From: Bacillota bacterium
GTDB lineage: Bacteria; Bacillota; Clostridia; Christensenellales; SZUA-584
Length of the DNA: 46,848 bases
Direction: 5' to 3'
Assembly (NCBI GenBank): GCA_023391105.1
Contig: JAEWBO010000029.1
Coordinates: 1-46,848, forward strand
Numbering within the stretch: position 1 is the first letter of the stretch; each line of letters begins with the position of its first letter. A program made the translations under genes and the position numbers. Below are positions 24,784-32,813 of this stretch, in pieces. The notes below the pieces were generated by a model. That model was given only the letters and a program-made list of their open reading frames with translations. It was not told the DNA's origin and searched no databases.

Positions 24784-25902
24784 ATGAAATTACGTGAATT
24801 TTTTCTGGAGGACTTCTACGAGAAACACGAGTTTTCCACAACATATCTGCTGTCGCAATCGGACTGTGAATCTATGACGGTGAACGAGCTGCTTAATATG
24901 GAGCCGGGCGCAAAGGAACGCTTTATGGAAACCCGGCTTGGATATACCGAGGCGAAGGGAAGCCCTGAACTAAGACAGCATATCGCCGCGCTATATAAGC
25001 ACTGCAAGCGCGACGATATACTCGTTCACGCAGGCGCGGAGGAAGCGATATTCAATTTCATGCAGGTGTTATTAAGCGCGGGCGAACATGTGGTGTATAT
25101 GTCGCCTGCGTACCAGTCGCTTTATGAGGTAGCTGTGTCGATTGGATGTGAGGTGTCGCCGTGGCCGCTGCGTCAGGGGATAAGTGGCTGGACCCTGGAC
25201 ATGGACGAACTGCTCACATTGATTAAGCCCAACACAAAATTGCTTGTCATCAACACGCCTCACAACCCCACGGGCTATTCGCTAAGCGATGAGGAACTGA
25301 GGTGCATCGCGGATATTGCACGCGAGAGAGGCATTTTTGTGTTCTGCGATCAGGTCTACAAAGGTCTTGAGTGGGACGAACAAGAACACTCCTGGATGAG
25401 CGATATATATGAAAACGCGGTGTCTTTGGGGGTGATGTCCAAGGCGTATGGTCTGCCGGGCCTGAGAATCGGATGGATTGCGACGCGCAGCAAAGACATT
25501 TATGAAAAGATGTTGAAATACAAGTATTACACCACCATCTGCTCCAGCGCCCCCAGCGAATTCCTTTCCGTCGTGGCGCTCAAACACAGCGCTGCTATCT
25601 TAAAAAGAAATGTATCGATTATCAAAGAAAATATCGATTATGCGGAGCCGTTCTTTACCAAATTTACAGACGCCTTTGTCAATAACGTACCGGCTGCGGG
25701 GCCGATTGCGTTTCATAAGCTCAAAATCACGAGCGGCATACGCGCTTTCTGTGAAGACCTTATTCGAAGAAAAGGCGTTTTGCTGCTGCCAGGGGATGTT
25801 TATGAGGCGGACGGCAGCTTCTTTAGAATGGGGTACGGTCGCAAGAATTTCAAGGAATGTCTTGGTCAATTGGATGAATACTTGAGCGGTCAAAAGTTGT
25901 AG
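24784..25902 (+). CDS. PLP-dependent aminotransferase, class I/II
   Basis: A 372-residue fold-type I aminotransferase. It shows LGYTEAKGSPELR near the N-terminus, NTPHNPTGY (substrate carboxylate and ring binding), CDQVYKGLEWDE (the Asp that pairs with the PLP nitrogen, and Tyr) and the Schiff-base Lys in SLGVMSKAYGLPGLRIGW. The C-terminal Arg that binds the alpha-carboxylate is expected in FRMGYGRKNF. The substrate cannot be read from the sequence; the family includes aspartate, aromatic and valine-type enzymes and capreomycidine synthase-like proteins. No biosynthetic genes adjoin it. The start at ATG 24784 has only a weak ribosome-binding site (AAGGGG about 10 nt upstream). Confidence 0.85.
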   Translation: MKLREFFLEDFYEKHEFSTTYLLSQSDCESMTVNELLNMEPGAKERFMETRLGYTEAKGSPELRQHIAALYKHCKRDDILVHAGAEEAIFNFMQVLLSAGEHVVYMSPAYQSLYEVAVSIGCEVSPWPLRQGISGWTLDMDELLTLIKPNTKLLVINTPHNPTGYSLSDEELRCIADIARERGIFVFCDQVYKGLEWDEQEHSWMSDIYENAVSLGVMSKAYGLPGLRIGWIATRSKDIYEKMLKYKYYTTICSSAPSEFLSVVALKHSAAILKRNVSIIKENIDYAEPFFTKFTDAFVNNVPAAGPIAFHKLKITSGIRAFCEDLIRRKGVLLLPGDVYEADGSFFRMGYGRKNFKECLGQLDEYLSGQKL

Positions 25903-25911
25903 AATGATACC

Positions 25912-25941
25912 AAAGCCTGTTTCCTTATGGAGACGGGCTTT
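25912..25941. terminator. Stem-loop shared by convergent aminotransferase and SseB-like genes
   Basis: A 13-bp stem with G-U pairs (25912-25924 with 25929-25941) and a TTAT loop. Short T/A runs flank it on both strands, so it may act in both directions. Confidence 0.6.
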
Positions 25942-25966
25942 ATGTCAATCAAGGTTACATCGCATA

Positions 25967-26395
25967 TTATCTTATAATACGAATCACTGCATCAAGCATA
26001 TCTGCATTTACAGTAACGCCAAAATATCCGGGGTCTATAACTGCGCCCATCTTCACCGGTGCCTCGGCATTGATTTTACTCGTTGTTTCAAGAAACGATA
26101 AAAATGTGCCCTCCATAGTCAAATAGGCACATCTTCCCGCATTTTCATAGAATTCTTTTATTCTCTCAAGCGATGAAAAAACAGGGAGATATCCGGTGTT
26201 GTCCAAAGCCGGCAGGACGAATAAACGGCCGTTTCCGTCCTTGTGGTCACCATAAGGTGTCGAATAAAAAACCTTTGCCTTGCCAAAAGCTTTAAGAAAA
26301 GATGTATCATCAAGGAGACCTTTTTCATGCTGCTCGAGAAAAAATACACCATCAATGCTTTCGGGTTCTGTTTTCCTCTTGCTGAAAATACTCAT
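25967..26395 (-). CDS. SseB-like domain protein
   Basis: A 142-residue protein. The order LFVLPALDNTGYLPVFSSLERIKEFYE, then LTMEGTFLSFLETTS and AVIDPGYFGVTVNADML matches the N-terminal domain of SseB/SseB-like proteins, in which the phrase NPG/DPG followed by a hydrophobic strand is typical. SseB was named for a link to serine sensitivity in E. coli; the function of the Firmicute versions is unclear. The start at 26395 is chosen because AAGGAG lies 9 nt upstream; the alternative Met six codons earlier overlaps that ribosome-binding site. It is transcribed alone, divergent from the PadR gene. Confidence 0.7.
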   Translation of the reverse strand: MSIFSKRKTEPESIDGVFFLEQHEKGLLDDTSFLKAFGKAKVFYSTPYGDHKDGNGRLFVLPALDNTGYLPVFSSLERIKEFYENAGRCAYLTMEGTFLSFLETTSKINAEAPVKMGAVIDPGYFGVTVNADMLDAVIRIIR

Positions 26396-26425
26396 ATCAA
26401 TACACTCCTTCAAAAAGTTGTCTTT

Positions 26426-26454
26426 ATTCTATCATGGAAAAGCCGCAAAGACAA
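26426..26454 (-). promoter_or_regulatory. Promoter of the SseB-like gene (minus strand)
   Basis: Read on the minus strand: TTGTCT (26454-26449), 17-bp spacer, TAGAAT (26431-26426). The start codon is 31 bp further on. Confidence 0.6.
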
Positions 26455-26531
26455 AAGGGCTCTAACCATGAGGGCTGTTTGAATCCATCATCTTAAAACC
26501 ACACTAAAGCGATAAAATTATTATAATGGTG

Positions 26532-26561
26532 TTGACAATAGTGTATGACATACAGTATAAT
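26532..26561 (+). promoter_or_regulatory. Promoter of the padR-type operon with a palindrome between -35 and -10
   Basis: TTGACA (26532-26537), 18-bp spacer and TATAAT (26556-26561), both consensus. The spacer and the -10 edge hold a 21-bp near-perfect palindrome (26538-26558; central arms TGTATG/CATACA). PadR repressors bind such ATGT-ACAT-type dyads, so autorepression is likely. Confidence 0.8.
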
Positions 26562-26581
26562 GCGCGAGAGAGGTGAAAAAT

Positions 26582-26929
26582 GTGGAAAATATAAACGTCA
26601 TTGTGTCGAATTTGGAGCAAGAACTGAGACGCGGGACGGTCACACTTTGCGTTTTAAGCCGCCTGAATAAGCCAAAGTACGGCTATGCGTTGGTGGAGGA
26701 GCTTTCAAGCGAGGGCATGAGCATTGAACCCGGTACGCTGTATCCGCTGTTGAGGCGGCTGGAATCTCAGGGGATGCTTGCAAGCGAATGGGAAACGTCC
26801 GGCCCGAAGCCGCGCAAATACTATGTGCGCAGTGAGGCGGGCGAGAAAATTTATAAGCTGTTGTGCGGAGAATGGGATGATCTGGCGCGCAGCATCGAAA
26901 GGCTCATTCATGAGGAGGGAGAACAATGA
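26582..26929 (+). CDS. PadR-family transcriptional regulator
   Basis: A 115-residue winged-helix protein. Typical PadR segments are LSRLNKPKYGYALVEELSS, GTLYPLLRRLESQGML and KPRKYYVRSEAGE. Two GTG starts are possible. GTG 26582 is preferred because AGAGAGG ends about 8 nt upstream, whereas GTG 26573 overlaps that purine run. The gene overlaps its partner by 4 nt (ATGA). PadR proteins commonly sit before a DUF1700/HAAS-type membrane protein, as here, and repress the pair until a ligand binds. Confidence 0.9.
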   Translation: MENINVIVSNLEQELRRGTVTLCVLSRLNKPKYGYALVEELSSEGMSIEPGTLYPLLRRLESQGMLASEWETSGPKPRKYYVRSEAGEKIYKLLCGEWDDLARSIERLIHEEGEQ

Positions 26930-27966
26930 GCGCAAATAAAGTTCAAGAGCTGATAGACAGATATGTGTATGATGTGGCACGGCGATTGCCGCAGCCCCAA
27001 AGAGAAGACATCGAAAAGGAGCTGCGCGGCTTGATTGACGACATGCTGCTTGCGCGGACGGGTGATGCAACGCCCACCGTTGATGATGTGACGGCGGTGC
27101 TGAAAGAACTGGGGCGGCCGCGGGAGCTGGCCGCGAAATACCGCGGTACCAAGCGCTATCTGATCGGGCCGGATTATTACGACATTTACTGGCTGGTGTT
27201 GAAAATCGTACTCGGGGTATCAGGCTTCGGGCTGGTGATCGCACTGATTGTGAGCAGCGTGGCCACACCACCTGAGAATGCGATCAGCGCTGTCGCCCAA
27301 TCCTTCGGGGGCATCATCAGCGGGCTGGTGCAGGCATTTGCGTATGTAACGATCGCGTTTGTGCTGGCGGAGCGGTTCAGCAAGCAGTCACCGCTGAAGG
27401 GGCTGGACTGGAATCCGAAGGATCTGCCGCCCGTGCCGTCCGAAAATCAAAAGGATACAATCACAATCAAGAAAGGCGACCCCATCGCCGGGCTGATATT
27501 CGGGGTGATCGGTCTGGTGATATTCAACGCGATACCGTGGATTTTGGGATATGTGGTGGCATCGGAGGAGCTGGTGTCCGTACCGGTTTTCAACCTCGGC
27601 GTGCTGCGCTCCATGCTGCTGCTGATCAATGTGCTGATTTGCCTTGGCATACTCAAGGACGTGCTGCGGCTTATCGCGGGGCGGTATACGCTTAAAATTT
27701 CGCTGGCGATTGCAGCCATCAATATCGCGACGCTGGTGCTCAATATCGTGATATTCCTGCCGCCTGCGATATGGAACGCCGATTTTCTCACATCGCTTTA
27801 TGCGGCCACCGGCGTTGAACTGTTCGCAAGCCAGGGTGCGCAAGCATTCTGGGCAGTGCTGCCGACGATTATCGTGGTACTTGCGTCCATCGGCTATGTA
27901 ACCGATACAGGTGTGACGTTGTACCGCGGCGTGCGCGGGTCATCATGGCGCAGCGAAGTATTATAA
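26926..27966 (+). CDS. PadR-linked membrane protein with N-terminal HAAS-like helical domain
   Basis: A 346-residue protein. Residues 1-75 are a helical cytoplasmic domain with LIDRYVYDVARRLPQPQREDIEKEL, of the kind called HAAS or DUF1700 and found in proteins coupled to PadR regulators. The rest has about seven hydrophobic segments (starting near 90, 125, 190, 225, 260, 295 and 310). There is no catalytic motif. Its function is unknown; related proteins are thought to act in envelope stress or transport. The start overlaps the padR stop. Confidence 0.75.
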   Translation: MSANKVQELIDRYVYDVARRLPQPQREDIEKELRGLIDDMLLARTGDATPTVDDVTAVLKELGRPRELAAKYRGTKRYLIGPDYYDIYWLVLKIVLGVSGFGLVIALIVSSVATPPENAISAVAQSFGGIISGLVQAFAYVTIAFVLAERFSKQSPLKGLDWNPKDLPPVPSENQKDTITIKKGDPIAGLIFGVIGLVIFNAIPWILGYVVASEELVSVPVFNLGVLRSMLLLINVLICLGILKDVLRLIAGRYTLKISLAIAAINIATLVLNIVIFLPPAIWNADFLTSLYAATGVELFASQGAQAFWAVLPTIIVVLASIGYVTDTGVTLYRGVRGSSWRSEVL

Positions 27967-27981
27967 TATGATATAGCGAAG

Positions 27982-28080
27982 AGCATCAAAGGGGATGCAT
28001 CACCAGCTCGCTACGAAGTGAAGAGCATGACAAGGCGAGCTTGGCGCCATCAGGGGATGCAATCCTTACTCAACAGCTCG
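27982..28080. repeat. Imperfect direct and inverted repeats between convergent genes
   Basis: Two related segments (about 27984-28010 and 28048-28080) share catca..ggggatgca and a terminal cagctcg. Between them ccagctcgc (28003-28011) and gcgagcttgg (28035-28044) can pair. It resembles a degraded interspersed repeat; no gene is present. Confidence 0.4.
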
Positions 28081-28114
28081 AAACGGACGCCTAATGGTGT
28101 CCGTTATTGCTTTT
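28081..28114 (+). terminator. Terminator of the PadR-linked operon
   Basis: A 10-bp stem (aacggacgcc with ggtgtccgtt, one G-U), a TAAT loop and then ATTGCTTTT. It overlaps the 3' end of the convergent DinB-like gene. Confidence 0.6.
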
Positions 28115-28786
28115 CAGACATTTTTGCTTAAGCTTGGCACAATCGTTAAGATGAACGATCTGATGGCGTGTGACGGGCATTTGAAAGATGCCGGCAACGT
28201 TCTTTTTGCCCCAGAAATCGAGCAGCCATATGGAATCCTTGTGGCCCATGACACCGCCCTCGTCACGAATGCGTGTGAGCTGATTTATCGAAAATCTGCG
28301 CTTTAAATCATCAAAGCCTAAGCCTTCGATAACCGTTTTTGTCTGCATACCCACCGCATTGCGGTATTCATACAGCGAGGTTTTATTGATTTCGCTACTG
28401 AACCGGATGATCTCGTCGTCGGTCATGGCGTTGGCTGTATCTGTAACGCGTGTGCAAAGCTTTGAGAGCCAATGATCATCCAGCACCTGACCGGAGTCTT
28501 GTATGAGGATGTTGACCGTTAAGTCTTCGATGCGCGTGATGTGCCAGATATTCCACGCCACCGTCACGTCTTTGATAGTGGGCATGGTTCGAAACGCTGT
28601 ATCAGTGAGGCCATCCCAAATTTCATCCATGTAAGTGACAGATTGGGTGCCGTAAACGGGTGATGCATGGACGAGTGAATGCATATCGAGGAGCAGCTTT
28701 TTTGTATCGGGAAAACGCTCCTTTTTAAGTAGGATGTCCTTTAAAAGTGCTTGCTTGGGGTTCCAATCCTTTGTGACTTGAAACAT
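28091..28786 (-). CDS. DinB-superfamily-like protein
   Basis: A 231-residue helical protein of uncertain function. The segment TVAWNIWHITRIEDLTVNIL resembles the first metal-ligand helix of DinB/YfiT-like four-helix proteins (a His followed by Arg/Glu pairs). Further His residues near VMGHKDSIWLLDFWG and PVTRHQIVHLNDC could complete a metal site. Members of the superfamily include thiol S-transferases and metal-dependent hydrolases. The start at 28786 is preferred: AGGAG lies 11 nt upstream, and the open frame further upstream (to 28939) has no ribosome-binding site. It is divergent from the MFS gene. Confidence 0.6.
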   Translation of the reverse strand: MFQVTKDWNPKQALLKDILLKKERFPDTKKLLLDMHSLVHASPVYGTQSVTYMDEIWDGLTDTAFRTMPTIKDVTVAWNIWHITRIEDLTVNILIQDSGQVLDDHWLSKLCTRVTDTANAMTDDEIIRFSSEINKTSLYEYRNAVGMQTKTVIEGLGFDDLKRRFSINQLTRIRDEGGVMGHKDSIWLLDFWGKKNVAGIFQMPVTRHQIVHLNDCAKLKQKCLKSNNGHH

Positions 28787-28940
28787 ATTTTCTTTGACTC
28801 CTATGCGTGAAACTCTTTGGATCATACCATATAAAACCATTAATGCAAATTCAATTGAAACCGTATATAGACTGTTTATCATCGCAATGCGCATCATAAA
28901 CAGCGCATCGCAGATACTATGTTTGAAGCATGCGGCCAAC

Positions 28941-28969
28941 TTGACAAATTCGCGCGCATGTGCTTAACA
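28941..28969 (+). promoter_or_regulatory. Promoter candidate of the MFS transporter gene
   Basis: Consensus TTGACA (28941-28946), 17-bp spacer, weak TTAACA (28964-28969). It is about 40 bp upstream of the start codon. Confidence 0.5.
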
Positions 28970-29009
28970 TTATTCTTTGGTAAAATGGTTTTGCGGGGAG
29001 AAGACATCA

Positions 29010-30431
29010 ATGAAGGAAAAAACGGGTCTTATGCTTTTTTCGGTCGCGCTCGGCACGTTTATGGCGGCATTGGACGCAAGCGTGGTTAACGTCGCCAATC
29101 CTGTTGTGCAGGCGCATTTTGACGTGCCGCTTGCCACGGTGGAATGGGTTGTGGCTGCATATCTGATCGTGGTGAGCAGTATTCTGCTGTTTTTTGGGCG
29201 CCTTTCCGACCTGTACGGACAAAAAAAGCTGTATATCGCAGGCTTTGCGGTTTTTACTATTGGTTCGGCGCTGTGCGGCCTGTCTACCAGTATCGGCATG
29301 CTGATCGGCATGCGCGTTGTGCAGGCGCTGGGCGCTGCCATGATGTTCTCCACAAACTCGGCCATCATCACGCATCACGTGCCCGCAGGCCGCCGCGGCC
29401 GCGCGTTTAGCGTTAATGCGGTATCGGTCGCCGTTGCGTTGTCCGCGGGCCCAGTGCTGGGTGGCTGGCTCACAAGCGTTTTTGGATGGCAGAGCATATA
29501 TTATATCAATATACCGATCGGTATCATTGGCATTGTGATTGCAATGCGTTTTATCCCGACTGACAAACACAAACCTGCCGTGTCCATGGACGTTCCGGGC
29601 AGCGTCATGATATTTGCGGCGCTGTTTATGATACTGCTCGCGTTAGATCAGCTCAGTGCCAACATTGATACGCTGACGTTCGCGCTGCTTATGCTGGGCG
29701 GATTGTTTGTGGCGGTGATGTTCATCCGCTTTGAAAAGCGTTCAAAGCACCCGATACTCAATCTACAGCTTTTTCGCATACGCGTGTTCTCGGCGAGTCT
29801 GTCTGCCGCGGTGTTCAACTATATGGCGCAGTATATTATGGTGTTTCTGGTTCCGTTTTATTTACAGACTGTGCGCATGTACACACCCGCCATGTCGGGT
29901 CTGCTCTATATGCCGATGCCTCTGGCCGCACTGGTCACTGCGCCCATCGCGGGCGCTATTGCCGACCGTGCCGATACGCGCCTTTTGAGCTCTGCGGGCA
30001 TGGGCATCATGGCGGTGGGGCTTTTTCTCCTAAGCCGTCTTGAGGCGGATACACCCAACAGCTATATCATTATGGCGATGGCTGTGACGGGGTTTGGCTC
30101 GGGGCTTTTTCAAACGCCCAACAACAGCGCTGTGATGAGCAGCGTGCCGTCAGGCAGCCGCGGCGTTGCTTCAGGCATGCTGGCGACCGCGCGCAATGTG
30201 GGCATGGTGATTGGCGTCGGACTTTCCAGCGCGCTTTTCACGCTGTTTGCGGGACAAGCGCCCGGTCTGGCAGCGGAAGGGATGGCCGGGCTCATCGCGC
30301 AAAAGGCTTCGTTCATCTATGCACTGCGGCTGACATTCATTGTCGCAAGCGTTGTGGCCATCGCAGCCATGGCGGCATCGCTTACAAAAGGCAAGGTCAG
30401 TGTGCCGGATATACTCGAAAAAGTCGAGTAA
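29010..30431 (+). CDS. MFS multidrug exporter, DHA2 (EmrB/QacA) type
   Basis: A 473-residue membrane protein with about 14 hydrophobic helices. It begins LMLFSVALGTFMAALDASVVNVA, where the Asp in helix 1 is characteristic of the DHA2 family. Motif A is present as GRLSDLYGQKKL, and motif C-like glycines are found in AGPVLGGWL. It should export drugs or other amphipathic compounds using the proton gradient. ATG 29010 is chosen: GGGGAG lies about 9 nt upstream and the first helix begins there. A longer frame from 28977 adds a Cys/Trp-rich leader without a ribosome-binding site. No regulator is adjacent on the same strand. Confidence 0.9.
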   Translation: MKEKTGLMLFSVALGTFMAALDASVVNVANPVVQAHFDVPLATVEWVVAAYLIVVSSILLFFGRLSDLYGQKKLYIAGFAVFTIGSALCGLSTSIGMLIGMRVVQALGAAMMFSTNSAIITHHVPAGRRGRAFSVNAVSVAVALSAGPVLGGWLTSVFGWQSIYYINIPIGIIGIVIAMRFIPTDKHKPAVSMDVPGSVMIFAALFMILLALDQLSANIDTLTFALLMLGGLFVAVMFIRFEKRSKHPILNLQLFRIRVFSASLSAAVFNYMAQYIMVFLVPFYLQTVRMYTPAMSGLLYMPMPLAALVTAPIAGAIADRADTRLLSSAGMGIMAVGLFLLSRLEADTPNSYIIMAMAVTGFGSGLFQTPNNSAVMSSVPSGSRGVASGMLATARNVGMVIGVGLSSALFTLFAGQAPGLAAEGMAGLIAQKASFIYALRLTFIVASVVAIAAMAASLTKGKVSVPDILEKVE

Positions 30432-30542
30432 AAATTTTAAAAATAGATTTTTATGGCATATCTTTTTTAAGCCTTTTAACGAATATCAAGCGGCCGAACT
30501 TCAGATACTATGTTGTGTGAATTAAATGAAAGGAGCTCTTCT

Positions 30543-30728
30543 ATGTCACAATTAAACAAAATGGAGCTGCAGAACTTAAGGCATCTTATCGGCGCGCATG
30601 ATACTGCATTTCAGAAAATGCAGGCATATGCCCAACAGTCTACAGACCCGCAGGTAAAGTCATATTTCCAAAAGTCTGCCCAGGATGCGCAGAAAACCAA
30701 ACAGCAGTTGCTGTCATTTTTAGGTTAG
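30543..30728 (+). CDS. Small CotF-like/spore-coat-associated protein
   Basis: A 61-residue helical protein (MELQNLRHLIGAHDTAFQKM, then QKSAQDAQKTKQQLLSFLG). It resembles the short partner proteins found next to CotF-like spore coat proteins in Clostridia. A strong AAAGGAG precedes the ATG at 30543; upstream codons of the open frame are not needed. The next gene begins 13 bp later. The role in the coat is inferred from the family and pairing; no biochemical function is known. Confidence 0.7.
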   Translation: MSQLNKMELQNLRHLIGAHDTAFQKMQAYAQQSTDPQVKSYFQKSAQDAQKTKQQLLSFLG

Positions 30729-30741
30729 GAGGTTGATAGAG

Positions 30742-31041
30742 ATGCAAGGAAGCAATACGATGGGAACCAACATGGGGAGCGGCGGTCAGGGCGGCTTACA
30801 GGAAAAGGCCATGGTCAACGACGCTTTGGCTCAGGTGAAAAGCAGTCTGACCACTTATGCGAATGTGATTTCGGAATGTTCTAACCCCAATTTAAGACAG
30901 GCCATTCAGCAGATCAGAAACAACTGCGAGACGTCGCAGTATGAGCTGTATCAGATCGCTCAGCAGAAAGGCTTCTATCAGCCCGCAACGATGGCAGACG
31001 ACAACGAAGTGAATCAGGTCAAATCGCAGCTTGGCGGCTGA
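30742..31041 (+). CDS. CotF-family spore coat protein
   Basis: A 99-residue protein. A Gly/Met-rich N-terminus (about 1-20) is followed by the helical CotF region: MVNDALAQVKSSLTTYANVI, ECSNPNLRQAIQQIRNNCE and YELYQIAQQKGFYQPA. CotF-family proteins are small ferritin-like helical bundles deposited in the spore coat. ATG 30742 is chosen over TTG 30733 because the AGGAGG at 30727-30732 has ideal spacing to it. It is co-transcribed with the 61-residue gene and ends in a terminator. Confidence 0.85.
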   Translation: MQGSNTMGTNMGSGGQGGLQEKAMVNDALAQVKSSLTTYANVISECSNPNLRQAIQQIRNNCETSQYELYQIAQQKGFYQPATMADDNEVNQVKSQLGG

Positions 31042-31053
31042 CCGGATTCTAAG

Positions 31054-31082
31054 AAAAGCCGATGATTACCGTCGGCTTTTTT
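31054..31082 (+). terminator. Terminator of the cotF-like pair
   Basis: A 9-bp stem (31054-31062 with 31072-31080) that ends in a T6 run. Confidence 0.85.
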
Positions 31083-31151
31083 AATCTGTTCGTTCCAATT
31101 CATCAAAGACTTAACAATAAAAAAGCCCGGATATACAATACCCATTTAGCA

Positions 31152-31200
31152 TATATGATAACGGAAAACCGTTGTCATATAACCCATTTCGATATATAAT
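31152..31200 (+). promoter_or_regulatory. Promoter of the Spo0E-like gene with an overlapping palindrome
   Basis: TTGTCA (31172-31177), 17-bp spacer and TATAAT (31195-31200). A 13-bp inverted repeat (31152-31164 with 31169-31181, one G-U or mismatch, 4-nt centre) covers the -35 box. No T-run follows it, so it is more likely an operator than a terminator. Confidence 0.65.
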
Positions 31201-31245
31201 AAACATAAAATTAGTTACCCTTTCACCATTCATCCGGAGGACATA

Positions 31246-31422
31246 ATGAAAAAGGACATGGATGTCAACGAAATTCAAAAAGAACGCTATATTCTGGATG
31301 CCATGATCGAGGATGCGATTCGCAGAGGTGTCCGGATATCAAAGGATGAGGCCATACTCAAGCAGAGCCAAAAGCTCAACAAGCTCATCAGCAGATATCA
31401 CAAAGAGAAGTCAGATAATTAA
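31246..31422 (+). CDS. Spo0E-like sporulation regulatory peptide
   Basis: A 58-residue gene. It starts at ATG 31246 after a CCGGAGG ribosome-binding site (31234-31240) and ends at TAA 31420-31422. The product is a helical hairpin with ERYILDAMIEDAIRRGV and the hallmark SQKLNKLISRYH, matching the SQxLDxLIxxY signature of Spo0E-like aspartyl phosphatases. In Bacillus these dephosphorylate Spo0A-P and hold back sporulation. The signature Asp is Asn here (position 45), which could alter activity; this should be treated with caution because the signature varies. It lies after the coat-protein pair and before argJ. Confidence 0.8.
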   Translation: MKKDMDVNEIQKERYILDAMIEDAIRRGVRISKDEAILKQSQKLNKLISRYHKEKSDN

Positions 31423-31540
31423 CATAACCAGCCAATACGGTTTAGCAAGCTCAATACTTTTACTTATCTCGCTCGGATGCGGATATGAAGGCGGACGGCC
31501 GCTGACCGCCCCTGCCTATACCCCGATCGTTATGATCATC

Positions 31541-32734
31541 TCATGTCCGGTAATCCGCGTTAATTTTGACGTAATCCAATGAAAAATCGCATGTCCACAT
31601 CATGTCGGACGCGTCACCGTCATTAAGATCAATAACGTAGGTGACTTCCTTTTGCTTGAGCACACGCAGCGCCGCGTCCTCGTCAAACGCAAGACCGCCG
31701 CCTTTTTCGCAAACCTGCACGCTGCCGATGTAAATATCGACCTTGGCAGGATCGAAGGAAGCGCCCGAATAACCGGCCGCAGTCAGAAGGCGGCCCCAGT
31801 TGGCATCGTTGCCGAAAGCCGCGGTTTTGCACAGCGGCGATTTGGCTATCGCGGACGCAATCAGGTGCGCGTCCTTATGTGACTTTGCGTGGCGCACATC
31901 AATGGTGAGCAGCTTGGTGGCGCCTTCGCCGTCTGCCGCAAGCATCTTCGCCAATGAGACGCAAACCTCTTTTAAAGCAGAAAGAAATGTATCAAAGTCT
32001 TTCGTGTTTTCTTCAATGGGGGCGTTGCCCGCAAGCCCTGAAGCCAATAGCAGCACCTTGTCGCACACGCTGGTGTCGCCGTCCACAGAGATGCGGTTGT
32101 ACGACATATCCGCGGCGCTTTTTAGCGCTGTTTTCAGCGCTTTGCCGGATATCGCGGCATCCGTTGTGATCACGGAAATCATCGTGGCCATGTTGGGATG
32201 AATCATGCCGCTGCCCTTGGCCATGCCGCCGATTCTGACTTCACATCTGCCGACTGTCGTGCTCGTTTGCGCCTGCTTCATGATGGTATCTGTGGTCATA
32301 ATGGCCGCCGCCGCGTCTGCGCCGCCTTCCCGCGTGAGTGCGGCCTTTTTGAGCCCCGCTTCAATGCGTTCAATGGGAAGCGGCATGCCAATGACGCCCG
32401 TGGAACCCGTGAGAACATCCATAGGCCGGCAGCCCAAGGCTTGCGCTGTCAGCTGCGCCATGGTCAAGGCGTCCTGCTCGCCGCGGGTGCCGAGGCACGC
32501 ATTGGCGTTGCCCGCATTGATGATGACAGCCTGCGCTTTTCCGTTGCGTACGTTCCTTTGCGACAGCATGAGAGAATGGCCTTTGACCTTGTTGCGCGTA
32601 AACACGCCCGCCGCCGTAGCGACGCAGTCGCATTTGATCACGGCAAGATCCTTGCCGCCGTTTTTTTTGATGCCGCAAGCCACGCCTGCCGCCGTAAACC
32701 CAAGGGCGTATGTCACCCCACTGCCTTTATCCAT
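31541..32734 (-). CDS. argJ: Bifunctional glutamate N-acetyltransferase/ornithine acetyltransferase
   Basis: A 397-residue Ntn-fold enzyme of the cyclic arginine pathway, moving the acetyl group from acetylornithine to glutamate. The self-cleavage site is in KGSGMIHPNMATMI, between Ala183 and the nucleophile Thr184. Other family segments are INAGNANACLGTRGEQDA, GSTGVIGMPLP and GRLLTAAGYSGA. The length is normal. It stands alone; argC, argB and argD are not in the window. Whether it can also use acetyl-CoA (bifunctional) or is monofunctional cannot be told from sequence. No good terminator was seen after it. Confidence 0.95.
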   Translation of the reverse strand: MDKGSGVTYALGFTAAGVACGIKKNGGKDLAVIKCDCVATAAGVFTRNKVKGHSLMLSQRNVRNGKAQAVIINAGNANACLGTRGEQDALTMAQLTAQALGCRPMDVLTGSTGVIGMPLPIERIEAGLKKAALTREGGADAAAAIMTTDTIMKQAQTSTTVGRCEVRIGGMAKGSGMIHPNMATMISVITTDAAISGKALKTALKSAADMSYNRISVDGDTSVCDKVLLLASGLAGNAPIEENTKDFDTFLSALKEVCVSLAKMLAADGEGATKLLTIDVRHAKSHKDAHLIASAIAKSPLCKTAAFGNDANWGRLLTAAGYSGASFDPAKVDIYIGSVQVCEKGGGLAFDEDAALRVLKQKEVTYVIDLNDGDASDMMWTCDFSLDYVKINADYRT

Positions 32735-32797
32735 GCTCCTAAGCGCCTTTCTTTTGTATATGGATACACTGATCCATGCAGAACTTTAATATCGACC

Positions 32798-32809
32798 ATT
32801 ATAGCACAA
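32798..32809 (-). promoter_or_regulatory. Extended -10 promoter candidate of argJ (minus strand)
   Basis: On the minus strand TGCTATAAT (extended -10, TATAAT at 32803-32798) precedes argJ by about 65 bp. The -35 is weak. The leader between them carries a small atggat/atccat inverted repeat (about 32762-32777) that could be a regulator site; it does not match an ARG box well. Confidence 0.5.
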
Positions 32810-32813
32810 AACG

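Noticed and set aside
25904..26101. 65-residue open frame after the aminotransferase gene
   Set aside because: It runs through the stem-loop and into the antisense of the SseB-like gene, without a ribosome-binding site.
31313..31582. 89-residue open frame on the plus strand
   Set aside because: It overlaps the Spo0E-like gene in another frame and has neither a ribosome-binding site nor family similarity.
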